64,000 bases of DNA from an uncultured Pirellula sp. (GCA_903892355.1 CAITIE010000098.1:62001-126000); one strand, 5' to 3'. Positions 44,748-54,229 are shown, numbered from the stretch's first letter. Translations and numbers: made by a program. The notes: a model not told the origin generated them from the letters alone.

Positions 44748-46319
44748 ATGATGCGGACGAGTAAAGTATTAACGTTGATTTCATTCGTTCTTTGTTTCGC
44801 TCCGAACCAGTGTTACTCGCAATCCGACAAACCCAAGGAAGGTTCCGCGGACTTAGGTAGAGGGGTGAGAGACTCGGCCGGGCAACGTGGACCGCGGGGA
44901 CCTGGAGGAGGTCAGCGGGGCCAGCGCGGTGAAGGTGGCGAAGAGGGACAGCGAGGTGGTGGGAGCAAGCTTGGGAATTACACCGAACCGCCACCTGCGA
45001 ACAACGTTCCCGATCATCTGTTCAACATACTCCTGGGGCGACCAACAGATCATAGTGTGACCGTCCGAGTCTTGTTTCATAGGAGCGCCCTTGCGCATGT
45101 GATCTATGGTTTGGAGTCGGACAAACTGACACAGGTCAGTAAAGAGGTAAGCATCAAGAAGAAGGAACCGTTCGATTTTGTAATCGATGGGCTGCAACGG
45201 AACACTCGTTACTACTATCGACTCGTTTATCGTGTCGGAAATGAAGGTGAAGAGATCAGCGATGAGTATACGTTTCACACGCAGCGAGACTCCGGCGAGT
45301 CCTTCGTGTTCTCGGTGCAATCCGATTCCCACTTGGATGAGAATACAAGCGGGGAAGTCTACCTTAGGACGCTAGCGAATGCGTTGAGCGATTCGCCTGA
45401 CTTTCATTTCGAGTTGGGGGATACGTTTATGACGGGCAAGTATGTGAAGCCCGAACTGTCGGAGCCGCAGTACTTGGCACAACGCTATTACTTAGGAAGT
45501 CTCTGTCATTCCTCAGCATTATTTTTTGCACTCGGCAATCATGACGGGGAAGGTGGAAGTCGTGGTACAAACGTCTGGGCTACCAAAACGCGCAAGCGAT
45601 TATTTCCTAATCCGTTTCCGGACGGTTTCTACACTGGTTGTGATCAAGTGGAACGCGAGGTAGGTTTGCCCGAAAATTACTACCAGTGGAAATGGGGAGA
45701 TGCGCAGTTCATCGTGCTCGATCCGTTTCGATACACCACGCAACGAGCACGCGATGGCAATAATTGGGCTTGGACGTTGGGAGATGTGCAATATCGCTGG
45801 TTAAAAGCGTCGCTTGAGAATGTGGACGCCAAATACCGATTTGTGTTTCTGCACCATTTGGTTGGGGGAGCGCCGGCGAACAGTCGCGGTGGGGTCGAAG
45901 TCGCTCCGTTTTGGGAGTGGGGTGGCAAGGGAGCCACAGGTGAGAATGAGTTTTCCAAAAACCGTCCAGGATGGGATGCCCCGATTCATGATCTCTTAGT
46001 GCAACACGGTGTGTCGATTGTTTTCCACGGCCATGATCATCTTTTCATCAAGCAGGATTTGGATGGGATTGTTTACCAGTTGGTGCCACAACCTGGTCAT
46101 CCGCGAACTGGGAATACGAACAGTGCGAAAGAATATGGATATCTAAGCGGTGAAACACAAAGTAGTTCCGGGTATATCCGGGTTCGCGTAGGGAAAGAAA
46201 ATGCCAGGGCTGACTATGTGCGGACCTATCTGCCGGAGAGCGAAAACGCCAACAGGAGAAATGGTGAAGTCAGTTTTTCTTACGTCGTCGCCCCGCATGA
46301 AGGGGGGCAGTCCAAATAA
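44748..46319 (+). CDS. Secreted purple-acid-phosphatase-like metallophosphoesterase
   Basis: Secreted metallophosphoesterase of about 524 residues from ATG 44748 (44733 or 44655 are alternative starts). A signal peptide is followed by a Gly/Arg/Gln-rich linker (about 35-70), then a fibronectin-like N-terminal domain (about 85-190) as in purple acid phosphatases. All five catalytic blocks are present: QSDSHLDE, FELGDTFM, FALGNHDG, FLHHLVGG and FHGHDHLF, giving the dimetal ligands. It probably removes phosphate from monoesters at the cell surface. Downstream lies another secreted protein gene after about 170 bases. Confidence 0.9.
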   Translation: MMRTSKVLTLISFVLCFAPNQCYSQSDKPKEGSADLGRGVRDSAGQRGPRGPGGGQRGQRGEGGEEGQRGGGSKLGNYTEPPPANNVPDHLFNILLGRPTDHSVTVRVLFHRSALAHVIYGLESDKLTQVSKEVSIKKKEPFDFVIDGLQRNTRYYYRLVYRVGNEGEEISDEYTFHTQRDSGESFVFSVQSDSHLDENTSGEVYLRTLANALSDSPDFHFELGDTFMTGKYVKPELSEPQYLAQRYYLGSLCHSSALFFALGNHDGEGGSRGTNVWATKTRKRLFPNPFPDGFYTGCDQVEREVGLPENYYQWKWGDAQFIVLDPFRYTTQRARDGNNWAWTLGDVQYRWLKASLENVDAKYRFVFLHHLVGGAPANSRGGVEVAPFWEWGGKGATGENEFSKNRPGWDAPIHDLLVQHGVSIVFHGHDHLFIKQDLDGIVYQLVPQPGHPRTGNTNSAKEYGYLSGETQSSSGYIRVRVGKENARADYVRTYLPESENANRRNGEVSFSYVVAPHEGGQSK

Positions 46320-46399
46320 TGAGATCGCGGAAATGGGGTTGTTTGGCAGCAAATCGGTAGCAATGCCGAAAAAAACATGATTGAGATAGGTGAAGTTCT

Positions 46400-46428
46400 T
46401 TAAATCGTTCGAGGTAGGTATCTATAAT
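46400..46428 (+). promoter_or_regulatory. Candidate sigma-70-type promoter
   Basis: A perfect TATAAT at 46423-46428 lies 60 bases before the ATG at 46488. At 17 bases spacing, the -35 position reads TTAAAT (46400-46405), a weak match. It is a plausible promoter for the secreted duplicated protein; the -35 is poor. Confidence 0.4.
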
Positions 46429-46487
46429 CTCTGCCAGATAGGTCGCTCGATACTTTCCTCTTCACTCACTTGTCGAGACTCAGAAAC

Positions 46488-47249
46488 ATGAGATCGTTTT
46501 TAGCAAACTTTGTTGCCGTTTTGGTCGGATTTTGCCCTTTGTTCTTTGCGGTGGAATCGAGCCGAGCTCAAGAAGGTTCCGCGAAGTTAGATCCTTCCGG
46601 GACGTGGCGATGGGAGTACGATTTGGATGGATCGAACTTCAAGGATTTGGTTCGATTGGACTTTGGGGCTGCTGGCAAAAGTTCAGCGGACAAGGAGCTG
46701 AAGGGGACTTATGAGAGTTCATCAGGACGGAAGATCGCGATTGAAAACGGCAAAGTTGACGGTCCTAAAGTTTCATTCCAATTCAAAATCACCTATCAAG
46801 GGATGGACGTTAAATTGGAGTTTGAGGGAACGGTCAAAGACGATTCATTAAACGGCAACGTACACGCCTCTACCAGTGAAGGTAGTCGCGATCTTCCGTG
46901 GACTGCTACTCGCTCGGTCGAAGCTGAGGATGTGGTCGGGACGTGGAAAATGCGGATCGATGCGGGTGGGAATGTTTTGGAACCTGAGATTGTGATTTCT
47001 AAGGATGGAGAAAAGCTCAAAGGGAAATACAAGAGCGGAACCGAGGTCGAGCTTGATGGAATCGAGGTCAAGGTGGTCAAGAATGAGCTGAAGTTCTTGA
47101 TCGATACCAGCTACCAAGGAACCAAGATCAAGGCCGATTATCGAGGTCGACCCTACGGAAACAAGGTTCGTGGGACGATCGACTATGACCTGGGCGGGAA
47201 CGCCGGCACGATTGATTTTTCGGGTTCCCGGTCTTTGGAATCGAAGTAA
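46488..47249 (+). CDS. Secreted protein with duplicated beta-domain
   Basis: Secreted protein of 253 residues from ATG 46488; a TTG 18 bases upstream is possible but less likely. A signal peptide ends near SSRAQ. The mature part comprises two similar domains: DPSGTWRWEYDLDGSNF ... FKITYQGMDVKLEFEGTVKDDSLNGN and VGTWKMRIDAGGNVLEPEIVISKDGEKLKG ... LIDTSYQGTKIKADYRGRPYGNKVRG. Each has the same order of strands (GTW, kleGtY, YQG, G-N), so an internal duplication is clear. Lipocalin-like or calycin-like folds use such patterns, but the family is not recognised. A candidate promoter with TATAAT lies upstream. Confidence 0.65.
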   Translation: MRSFLANFVAVLVGFCPLFFAVESSRAQEGSAKLDPSGTWRWEYDLDGSNFKDLVRLDFGAAGKSSADKELKGTYESSSGRKIAIENGKVDGPKVSFQFKITYQGMDVKLEFEGTVKDDSLNGNVHASTSEGSRDLPWTATRSVEAEDVVGTWKMRIDAGGNVLEPEIVISKDGEKLKGKYKSGTEVELDGIEVKVVKNELKFLIDTSYQGTKIKADYRGRPYGNKVRGTIDYDLGGNAGTIDFSGSRSLESK

Positions 47250-47410
47250 AGTCGTGAGTCTTTAAGAGGAAGATCATTTCGGCAGTCATGGAGATTGGTC
47301 CATGATCTGCCCTCGGGTTGGCAGATTCTTGTTGAAACAGGAGATGCACCGGCACAAACTGGAAACTTCGCATCAGGTAGATCCTTCGAAGTTGAGTTTG
47401 TAGTGTTGCC

Positions 47411-48667
47411 GTGTTGAATCCTTGTCCTATCCCAGATTTAGCGAGTTGCGGAGAGAAGACCGATTCATCGCAACCATTTGATGAATTGCAACCGCTTGGC
47501 GAATCGAAGGCGTTTGGCGAATTGTCACAGCGAGGTAAATCGCAACGGTATGGTTTACCCGATGCAATGCGAGGTATCGCAGCCCTCTTTATTGTTTGGC
47601 ATCATCTCACTCTCTACGCACCCCAGTCTGATTTGGCGGATATCTTTGCCCCTGAGTTGATGTTTTTTCTTTACAACCGCGCTCTATATGCCGTCCAAGT
47701 GTTCATGGTGATCGGTGGGTTTTCCTTGGCGGTGAGCGTGTCAGAGTGGCCCCAAAGTCTCTATGGGGTTCTGCAAAAGCTGGTAACAAAGTATTTGCGA
47801 GTTGGCATCCCCTGCATGGTGATGCTGGCATCGCTATTGCTTACTTCGTACCTGTTTCGTGCGTGCGGTTTGGACTTAGGGTTGGTCGAAAACGTGTCGC
47901 TGGGGCAAATCCTCTCCAGCGTGTTTTTTTTGCAAGATGTCTTAGGGTACGGAAACATCGCTGCAGGAACATGGTATCTGTGTATCGATTTGCAATATTC
48001 GTTGCTCTTCATGATGTTGTACTGGTTGGTCGGTCGTTTCGTCCAGAATGAACATCGTGGCCCATTGGTGCTGGCGATCCTACTGTTTGGGTTTGGGCTG
48101 ATGGGGGCTTTTTTTTGGAATGGTCGGTTGGAGTACGAACCCTACATTTCCTACTTCCTCGCTCCGTTTGTATTGGGAACATTGATTGGGTTCAGTGTGC
48201 GTTCTCGGATTTCGTCTCAGGTTTTGTGTGGCTATGGAATTGCTCTTTTGGTGGCTTGGGTGTTGCAGCCTCGTCCGCAGCTGGCTGTAGCGATGGTTGC
48301 AGGAGCTGTGCTGTGGGGGGGCGCTTTGAGGTATCCGGATTGGCAGATCCCACGCTGGTTAAAATGGCTAGGCGATCGATCGTATAGCTTGTTCTTGGTT
48401 CACTACGGAGTGAATGGCGTAGTGTTGATACTGCTCAATCCATGGGCCATCACGGGACCGGGTGCCGCGTTCGCTAGCATGTGGATCGCCTTCGCGGCGA
48501 GTTTGGTGGTGACTGAATTGTTTTGGCGATGGGTCGAGGTGCCTTCGTTACGGATATCGAAGCAATTGCAGAGGCATTTAGGAACGTTCTCGCAAAGGCA
48601 TTCCAAAAGAGCGTGGTATTGGGTGCCACTGCGGCGTAGTGCTCAAGTGACAACAAAAATCTCCTGA
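47411..48667 (+). CDS. Acyltransferase 3 family membrane protein
   Basis: Integral membrane protein of 418 residues of the acyltransferase 3 family, which O-acylates glycans or lipids. It starts at GTG 47411; the first 45 residues are Ser/Glu-rich and unconserved, then QRYGLPDAMRGIAALFIVWHHL (about 45-66) carries the family motif (R-G-x-A plus HH). About ten transmembrane segments follow, and GDRSYSLFLVHYGVNG near 325 is the typical C-terminal motif. The acceptor is unknown, and no glycan biosynthesis genes lie around it. Start choice is uncertain. Confidence 0.85.
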   Translation: MLNPCPIPDLASCGEKTDSSQPFDELQPLGESKAFGELSQRGKSQRYGLPDAMRGIAALFIVWHHLTLYAPQSDLADIFAPELMFFLYNRALYAVQVFMVIGGFSLAVSVSEWPQSLYGVLQKLVTKYLRVGIPCMVMLASLLLTSYLFRACGLDLGLVENVSLGQILSSVFFLQDVLGYGNIAAGTWYLCIDLQYSLLFMMLYWLVGRFVQNEHRGPLVLAILLFGFGLMGAFFWNGRLEYEPYISYFLAPFVLGTLIGFSVRSRISSQVLCGYGIALLVAWVLQPRPQLAVAMVAGAVLWGGALRYPDWQIPRWLKWLGDRSYSLFLVHYGVNGVVLILLNPWAITGPGAAFASMWIAFAASLVVTELFWRWVEVPSLRISKQLQRHLGTFSQRHSKRAWYWVPLRRSAQVTTKIS

Positions 48668-48720
48668 GGGTAAGTTAATCGGGTTGGGTGAGAGCACCCA
48701 ACGGGGAAGCTACCTTTCCT

Positions 48721-48744
48721 CAAAAAGCTGCTGGCAGCGGCTTT
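48721..48744 (-). terminator. Terminator at the 3' end of the PQQ-like propeller gene
   Basis: Read on the minus strand, a 9-bp stem with one G-U pair (AGCGGCTTT/AAAGCTGCT, 48724-48744) overlaps the TAA stop and runs into TTTTTG. A second strong stem, GTTGGGTG/CACCCAAC (48683-48702), lies between the convergent genes without a T-run and may terminate the acyltransferase transcript. Confidence 0.5.
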
Positions 48745-50179
48745 ATTGCCCGACGCAGTAGATATGTTTACTTGAGCGAATAAAGAGTTGTCCGTCGGAT
48801 ACCGCAGGCGACGCGCTGAAATCCTCTTCGTCGTTCGTGAGTCTATTGACGGCTAAGGACTTGAAATCGCTACCGACCTGAATGACGTGAATATCTCCAT
48901 TTCGAGTGACGTAGAAGATCTTTCCGTCGGCCACCACGGGCGATGAGTAGTCTTGGCCGCCCATGCCACCGCGGCCGCCACCACCGCCGCCTTGCCTTCC
49001 TCCGCGTCCACCACGAGGGGCATTTGCATCGGGCTGGGTGCCCGACGAGGATGCTTGAGGCAATCGAGCTTCAAAGATTTGCTCGCCAGTTGCAGCGTCG
49101 ATGCAGCGAGCAATTCGTCCCGAAAAGTAGAAGAGTTTTCCATCGACGAGAACGGGGGTTCCTATGCGATTGCGAAGTGGCTTTTCCCAAAGGAGGTTGG
49201 TTTTAGTGACATCGCCGGTACCTCCAGCTTTCAGAGCGAATCCACCTCCATTACGTCCTTCGAGTGAGTAAACGATACCCTTGTCGGCGATGAGGCTGGA
49301 GCAGTAGGAGTCAGAGTCTGCGACGGAGAAGTACCATTTGAATTTTCCGTTCTCGGGGTTGAAGGCCCATACTTCATAGGGGACTCCTATCACAAGGTCT
49401 TTTGCACCATCCGGGTTGTCGACGAGCACTGGCGTACCCCACGTACCGGCGAATCCATCGGCGGTTTTCTTCCAGACTTCTTTACCAGTTTCTTTGTCGA
49501 ACGCGAAAAGGGTTTGGCTTTCGGCGGATGCTAGAACGATCAAGAGGTCTCCGGCGAGGATTGGGCTGCAGGAAGAGCCCCATTTTCGCGGGTCCAGTCC
49601 ATCGCCCACGGAAGCTTGCCAAATTGCATTGCCATCCAAGTCGAACGCATGGACTCCGGATTTCCCGAAGAACGCATAGACGCGTTCACCGTCGGAGGTT
49701 GGGGTGTGGCTGGCGTAGCCATGCTCTGCGAACATCCCGAAGTACTGGTCCTCTGGAAGTGCTGCAGGAACGGTTCGATCCCAGAGGATTTTTCCGGACG
49801 CTTTGTCGAGGCAAATGAGGTGTCGTTTTAAATTCGCAGGGTCACCACCTTCCTCGTTGGTGCCATACCCACTCCAACAGGTTACGAAGACTTTGTTGCC
49901 GACGATGATCGGGCAGGAGTGCCCAGGACCAGGGAGGGCGGCTCTCCATTTTAGGTTCTTCGTCTCACCAAATTCAGATGGGACGGAGTTCGACTCGGTT
50001 GCGTTCCCTAATCCATTGACGCCTCGAAACCGCAGCCAGTCCTCGGATCGAAGTTCCGAACCCAAACCAGTCCCAAGCAAGCCGAAGCCCAAGAGACCTA
50101 CGCACCATTTCAGTTTCTTGGAAGAGATCAGCGATTGCTGGAGGTGTAGGAATTGCTGACGCGATTGGGAAGCATTCAT
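48743..50179 (-). CDS. Secreted PQQ-type beta-propeller protein
   Basis: Secreted beta-propeller of 478 residues, related to the PQQ-binding-like/BamB repeat family. A signal-like hydrophobic segment at about 26-42 precedes EDWLRFRGVNGLGNATES, the typical planctomycete start of this family. Repeats carry the A-x-D-x-x-T-G-x-x-x-W pattern: CLDKASGKILWDR, AFDKETGKEVWKK, AFNPENGKFKWYF and CIDAATGEQIFE. A Gly/Arg/Gln-rich insertion (NAPRGGRGGRQ, about 390-415) interrupts the propeller before the last blades. No PQQ dehydrogenase active-site residues are evident, so it is more likely a scaffold or unknown enzyme. A hairpin at its stop codon probably terminates the transcript. Confidence 0.85.
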   Translation of the reverse strand: MNASQSRQQFLHLQQSLISSKKLKWCVGLLGFGLLGTGLGSELRSEDWLRFRGVNGLGNATESNSVPSEFGETKNLKWRAALPGPGHSCPIIVGNKVFVTCWSGYGTNEEGGDPANLKRHLICLDKASGKILWDRTVPAALPEDQYFGMFAEHGYASHTPTSDGERVYAFFGKSGVHAFDLDGNAIWQASVGDGLDPRKWGSSCSPILAGDLLIVLASAESQTLFAFDKETGKEVWKKTADGFAGTWGTPVLVDNPDGAKDLVIGVPYEVWAFNPENGKFKWYFSVADSDSYCSSLIADKGIVYSLEGRNGGGFALKAGGTGDVTKTNLLWEKPLRNRIGTPVLVDGKLFYFSGRIARCIDAATGEQIFEARLPQASSSGTQPDANAPRGGRGGRQGGGGGGRGGMGGQDYSSPVVADGKIFYVTRNGDIHVIQVGSDFKSLAVNRLTNDEEDFSASPAVSDGQLFIRSSKHIYCVGQ

Positions 50180-50409
50180 GGGATTTCGACTCCACCGGCG
50201 GCTTGGTTCGAGGGGGATTCAAGTTGCAAAACGGACATTACCTGAAGTAGGTGAACCCGATGTCTACTCGCGGGTTCCGTCGCACCAGGGTTGGATGGAT
50301 TAATTCCGAATGGCCCCATAACATAGGGCTGTCTAGCCCAGGACTTTCGGATGATTGCGGACACATTTTGATGGAGACAAGGCCGTTTTTTGTTGCTCGA
50401 TGAGGGGAA

Positions 50410-51363
50410 TCAGACCACGTTGAGGCGATGGAATTGGATATCGAGGGTTCGCAGGTAGGTATGCAATCCGGCGTCTTGGATCGGCATGAGATAGGCAGGT
50501 TCACCGGATTCGTTATGGTGCGAGTGCCAATAGCCGGGTGGGGTGATGAACGCGCCGCCTGACTCCCAAGGAACTTTGATGGGGTTGATGAGGTTGCCAT
50601 CGGCGTCGGCCTTTTCGCTGACGAGTGTGTAGCAACCCTGTTTGCAATCGAGGATCAAGTCGACCGCGACGGATTTATGGGCATGAGGGAGTTGATTGGC
50701 CCCGATGGGTAGGATACCAAGCATGGCCCAAAGGACATGGGTGATGGTAAGTGTTTGCGGGAATTCTTGATTGGTCAGTAGGACGCTGATTCGGCTCCGT
50801 TGGGCCGCCATGGAGTCGGAGGCAGCTTCGGCGAGTGCGGCGCGCGATTCTTCGCGGATGTAGAGAGTGGGTGGGAAGCGCGGAGTAGTAGGAGTCACGC
50901 CGAGGTACTGCAACAAGGGTGAGTCGTTTACCCAATAGAAGACCGAGTCGGAGTCTGCTGCGTGGATTGCATCTGGGCCGGCTGGGAGAGTGAACAGGTC
51001 TCCTTGACGGTAGGGGAGTTCATGTTCGCCGAAGCGAGTTGAACCGCTGCCGGACAAAACGTAGAACAGCTGCGACGTCGCGTTCGCACTAGTCGGAAGA
51101 GATTCCCCTGCGTTGATCCGGACAAAGCTTGCGAGCAAACTCGGGCTGGAAGCAGGACTTTCGCATTGCAATTGGTTGCTAATATCCAATGGGATTATCC
51201 GGGATGGTCCCGACGCGTGTAGGCTGGCGGGAAATGTAAGGATTGGTACCGGTGTGATGGCACCGGCGGCTTGGGGGTTGGAGGCTTTGGAATACTCCAT
51301 GTACCCGCCCGATCGTGTTAAGTTCTCGAGGGCTGCTTGGTCTTTGAGGGTTGCGTGGGTCAT
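50410..51363 (-). CDS. Bicupin, gentisate-dioxygenase-like
   Basis: Cytoplasmic double-cupin protein of 317 residues resembling gentisate 1,2-dioxygenase-type bicupins. The N-terminal cupin (SQLFYVLSGSGSTRFGEHELPYRQGDLFTLP, about 88-118) lacks the HxH metal motif. The C-terminal cupin has QLPHAHKSVAVDLILD (about 226-241) and GYWHSHHNESG (about 285), giving three His ligands. Gentisate dioxygenases bind iron mainly in one cupin, so ring cleavage of a hydroxybenzoate is possible, but sequence identity cannot be judged here and no pathway genes are nearby. ATG 51363 is the first start. Confidence 0.7.
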   Translation of the reverse strand: MTHATLKDQAALENLTRSGGYMEYSKASNPQAAGAITPVPILTFPASLHASGPSRIIPLDISNQLQCESPASSPSLLASFVRINAGESLPTSANATSQLFYVLSGSGSTRFGEHELPYRQGDLFTLPAGPDAIHAADSDSVFYWVNDSPLLQYLGVTPTTPRFPPTLYIREESRAALAEAASDSMAAQRSRISVLLTNQEFPQTLTITHVLWAMLGILPIGANQLPHAHKSVAVDLILDCKQGCYTLVSEKADADGNLINPIKVPWESGGAFITPPGYWHSHHNESGEPAYLMPIQDAGLHTYLRTLDIQFHRLNVV

Positions 51364-51653
51364 GTTTTTTCTGACCTTTCAGTCGTTTGAGCGGTGGGTT
51401 GCAGAGACGGCACTGCGATATTCTAACGGATTTTCAAAAAGGAAATCCAACAACGGAAATCGTTTCTCTCGCAGGCTGCGAGGCAGAGAGGGGTGCCTAG
51501 GGGGGATTACGGTGAGTTGAACGGAAGCATCGATTAGGGGGTGGTAAGGAAACTAATTGCTACGATTCAGAAAGTATTTTAGCCAATGAAACCATCGACT
51601 TGATACATTCAAGAATTGCGAGTTTCATTTCTGGCCCTGAGCAAAAGAGTTGA

Positions 51654-52553
51654 ATGCATATGTCAAGATTGTTATGGTGCATGATGGTGATGTGGGTTGC
51701 GTCGGCCGCAATGGCCCAGGACGCAACGAATCGGAACGAGGCAGACCGCGGGGCAATCTCTGCGAGTATTGATGCGTATGTAGCCGCATTCAACCGAGGT
51801 GATGCGAAAGCGCTGACCGAGTTGTGGACACCAGGGGGTGAGTTAGTCACCGAGTCGGGTGAGCGGATTCAAGGTTCCGCGTCGATTCAGAAGCATTTTG
51901 CGGAGTATTTTGCAGGAACTAAAGGTGTAAAGCTCGAGTTGGTGGAACCAAAGATTGAGTTCCAATCTCCGAGTGTTGCAGTCGAAAAAGGGGTTGCGAG
52001 GGTTATCAGTCCGGACAGCGGCGTTGAGTCGTCGATGTACACGGCAATACATATCAAGACAGCCAATGGATGGAGGATCGATAGTACGAAGGATCAAGTC
52101 GAATCGCCTTCGGCGCCATCGCACTACGAGCATCTCGAGCCATTGTCATGGTTGGTTGGCAAGTGGACCGATGCCGGACGCAGTGGACGGGTACAAGTAA
52201 CGTGCCGTTGGGCACGCAACAATAACTTCCTGACTCAAACCTTTAAGGTGATGGGCGAGAAAGATGACTTTGAAGGATCGATGGTCATCGGATGGGATCC
52301 GAGCGTAAATGCGATTCGTTCATGGATGTTCGATTCGGACGGAGGGTTTGGTACTGGGGTATGGAGTCAAGAAGAGACGCGATGGACGATTCGAACCTTG
52401 AACGTATTGCCGGATGGTCGCCGTGGAGCATCCACCAATATCTACGAAGTGTTGGACGGTGATAGCGTTCAGTTCAAATCAATCGGCCGAGTTGTGGATG
52501 GAGAGCTCCTCCCGAGTGTCGGGCCGGTTAAGCTCGTGCGAGATTCCGAGTGA
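51654..52553 (+). CDS. Secreted SnoaL-like protein with C-terminal lipocalin-like domain
   Basis: Secreted protein of 299 residues. A signal peptide (about 1-22, ending MAQ) precedes a SnoaL/NTF2-like domain (about 30-150): ISASIDAYVAAFNRGDAKALTELWTPGGELVTESGERIQG. The rest (about 155-295) forms a separate beta-rich domain, beginning LSWLVGKWTDAG and containing GSMVIGWDPSVNAIRSWMFDSDGGFGTGVWSQ, a pattern frequent in small secreted planctomycete proteins. NTF2-like folds may bind small ligands or act as cyclases; the role here is unknown. ATG 51654 and ATG 51660 are both possible. Confidence 0.75.
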   Translation: MHMSRLLWCMMVMWVASAAMAQDATNRNEADRGAISASIDAYVAAFNRGDAKALTELWTPGGELVTESGERIQGSASIQKHFAEYFAGTKGVKLELVEPKIEFQSPSVAVEKGVARVISPDSGVESSMYTAIHIKTANGWRIDSTKDQVESPSAPSHYEHLEPLSWLVGKWTDAGRSGRVQVTCRWARNNNFLTQTFKVMGEKDDFEGSMVIGWDPSVNAIRSWMFDSDGGFGTGVWSQEETRWTIRTLNVLPDGRRGASTNIYEVLDGDSVQFKSIGRVVDGELLPSVGPVKLVRDSE

Positions 52554-52615
52554 TTTAGGCTCGATCGCTAATTCTTCAACTGATTTAAAAAACACATTAG
52601 TATTGAGAGAGAATC

Positions 52616-54106
52616 ATGAAGCGTTTTTTCATAGCGTTGACCGCAGTCGTTGCATTGCAAACGGCATTGCTTGAGCCTCTTTGGGCCACGCCTGGTCGTG
52701 GTGGAGGCGGTGGCGGTGGCGGAGGCGGAGGACGGGGCGGAGCCGGTGGTGGAGGCGGTGGACGCGCGGGCGGCGGCGGAGGTGGAGGCGGTTTTAGCGG
52801 TGGTTCGCCTCAGAGGGCTGGTGGCGGTTCCATGGGAACACCTTCGATGAGTCGTCCCCAAGGTTCTCCGGTTTCTTCCGGTCCGCGACCTTCGAGTCCA
52901 GGGGGAATGGGTGGTCAGCCAGGTCGACCTGGAGGGGCTGGCGATGCGCGGCCTGGTCAAGGCGACAGTCGTCCCAATCAACCCGGCGGACTTGGAGATC
53001 GACCCGGTTCGAGCAACTTGGGCGGGAACAACCGCGGCCCTGGCGGTGATAACCGAGGCCCGGGTTCGAATGGTTTTGGGCCATCGGCTGCGGACATGAA
53101 CAAGCGTCCTAGTTCGAGCGATCTGGGCAATTTCCTCGATTTGCCTGGTGCATCGGGAGGCCGAGGTGGCGACGTCGGTGGTGCTGGAAGAGGTCCTGGT
53201 GGAATCAATACCGGCGATCGGACCAATGCCATTGGAAACGACGGTAATCGCATCAACAACGGCGACCGTATCAACACAGGCGACCGTATCAACACAGGCG
53301 ACCGTATCAACACAGGCGACCGTGTTAATACAGGCGACCGGGTGAACACCGGTGACCGCGGTAGCAACAACCGAATCAACACGGGCGATGTGAACATCAA
53401 CGCGGGGAACAAGACCGAGCTGAATCGAAACAACAATATCAATTCGATTCAGAATAAGTATCAAAACAACAACAACCGACCGTTCGATAACAACTATTGG
53501 GGCCGCTACGGCAACAATGCAGCTTGGCGTTGGAACGCGGGTTGGGGTGGGTACGGAGCGGCTTGGGCATGGACACCTGCCACATGGGCAGCCATGGGGA
53601 CATTCCTGCCATACGCGTGGTCCAATCCAGTGGCCTACGATTACGGTAGCAATGTTGTCTATCGCGATAACTACGTTTATGTGAACGATCAGCAAACGGC
53701 TTCCGCGGCGGATTACTACCAGCAAGCGGGTGCTATTGCGGCGTCTGTTCCTGCGACTGCCGATCCCAAGAAAGAGGAGTGGTTGCCACTGGGTGTCTTC
53801 GCAATTGCGGAGGACGATCTGCATCACGATACGGGTAACATGATACAACTCGCGGTTAGCAAAGAGGGCATCATGGCTGGGACTTTCTACAATGAAACGA
53901 CACAGGCGAGTCGTCCGTTGCAGGGAATGGTTGACAAGACCACCCAACGTGCTGCTTGGAAGTTTGCGGACGGAAAGAACCAAGATGTCGTCATGGAGAC
54001 GGCAATCAGCAATTTGACCAAAGACAAATCGACTGCCTTGGTTCACATGAATGCGGATACGACCCAGACATGGAACTTGGTTCGCATGGAAGCCCCGAAA
54101 CAGTAA
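52616..54106 (+). CDS. Secreted Gly-rich repeat protein
   Basis: Low-complexity secreted protein of 496 residues. A signal peptide ends near ALWAT. Residues about 25-210 are Gly/Arg/Pro/Ser-rich. Then comes a hexapeptide repeat, (GDRINT or GDRVNT)n, at about 216-250, encoded by near-identical 18-bp units. An Asn-rich stretch (NNNINSIQNKYQNNNNRPFDNNYW) is followed by a Trp/Tyr/Ala-rich region (about 293-345) and a small conserved C-terminal domain of about 110 residues (EEWLPLGVFAIAEDDLHHDTGNMIQLAVSKEG ... TQTWNLVRM). The protein resembles extracellular matrix or adhesin-like proteins. An overlapping antisense frame is a codon-bias artefact. A strong terminator follows at 54191. Confidence 0.75.
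   Translation: MKRFFIALTAVVALQTALLEPLWATPGRGGGGGGGGGGGRGGAGGGGGGRAGGGGGGGGFSGGSPQRAGGGSMGTPSMSRPQGSPVSSGPRPSSPGGMGGQPGRPGGAGDARPGQGDSRPNQPGGLGDRPGSSNLGGNNRGPGGDNRGPGSNGFGPSAADMNKRPSSSDLGNFLDLPGASGGRGGDVGGAGRGPGGINTGDRTNAIGNDGNRINNGDRINTGDRINTGDRINTGDRVNTGDRVNTGDRGSNNRINTGDVNINAGNKTELNRNNNINSIQNKYQNNNNRPFDNNYWGRYGNNAAWRWNAGWGGYGAAWAWTPATWAAMGTFLPYAWSNPVAYDYGSNVVYRDNYVYVNDQQTASAADYYQQAGAIAASVPATADPKKEEWLPLGVFAIAEDDLHHDTGNMIQLAVSKEGIMAGTFYNETTQASRPLQGMVDKTTQRAAWKFADGKNQDVVMETAISNLTKDKSTALVHMNADTTQTWNLVRMEAPKQ
53261..53360. repeat. Tandem 18-bp repeat inside the Gly-rich gene
   Basis: Units of 18 bp begin at 53261, 53279, 53297, 53315, 53333 and 53351 (GGCGACCGTATCAACACA and variants). The first copies are identical or nearly so and later ones have drifted. 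They encode GDRINT/GDRVNT. The near identity makes copy number prone to slippage. Confidence 0.9.
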
Positions 54107-54190
54107 TTGCAATCCAATGAACTACCGATTCCTGGTATTGGGGTTGGTGTTAAGAACTTAGCTGTTAAGAACGAGTTATAGCAGTTGACC

Positions 54191-54229
54191 AAAGCACGCA
54201 GTTTCTTTCGGGAACTGCGTGCTTTTTGT
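54191..54229 (+). terminator. Strong rho-independent terminator
   Basis: AAAGCACGCAGTT (54191-54203) pairs perfectly with AACTGCGTGCTTT (54213-54225) across a 9-base loop and runs into TTTTTGTTTG. It ends the Gly-rich protein transcript and may also work on the opposite strand for the histidine kinase gene. Confidence 0.9.

Noticed and set aside
52568..54112. 514-codon open frame antisense to the Gly-rich protein
   Set aside because: Its translation is low-complexity (long Ile/Val/Arg and Ser/Thr/Ala runs) and mirrors the repeats and Gly codons of the real gene on the other strand.
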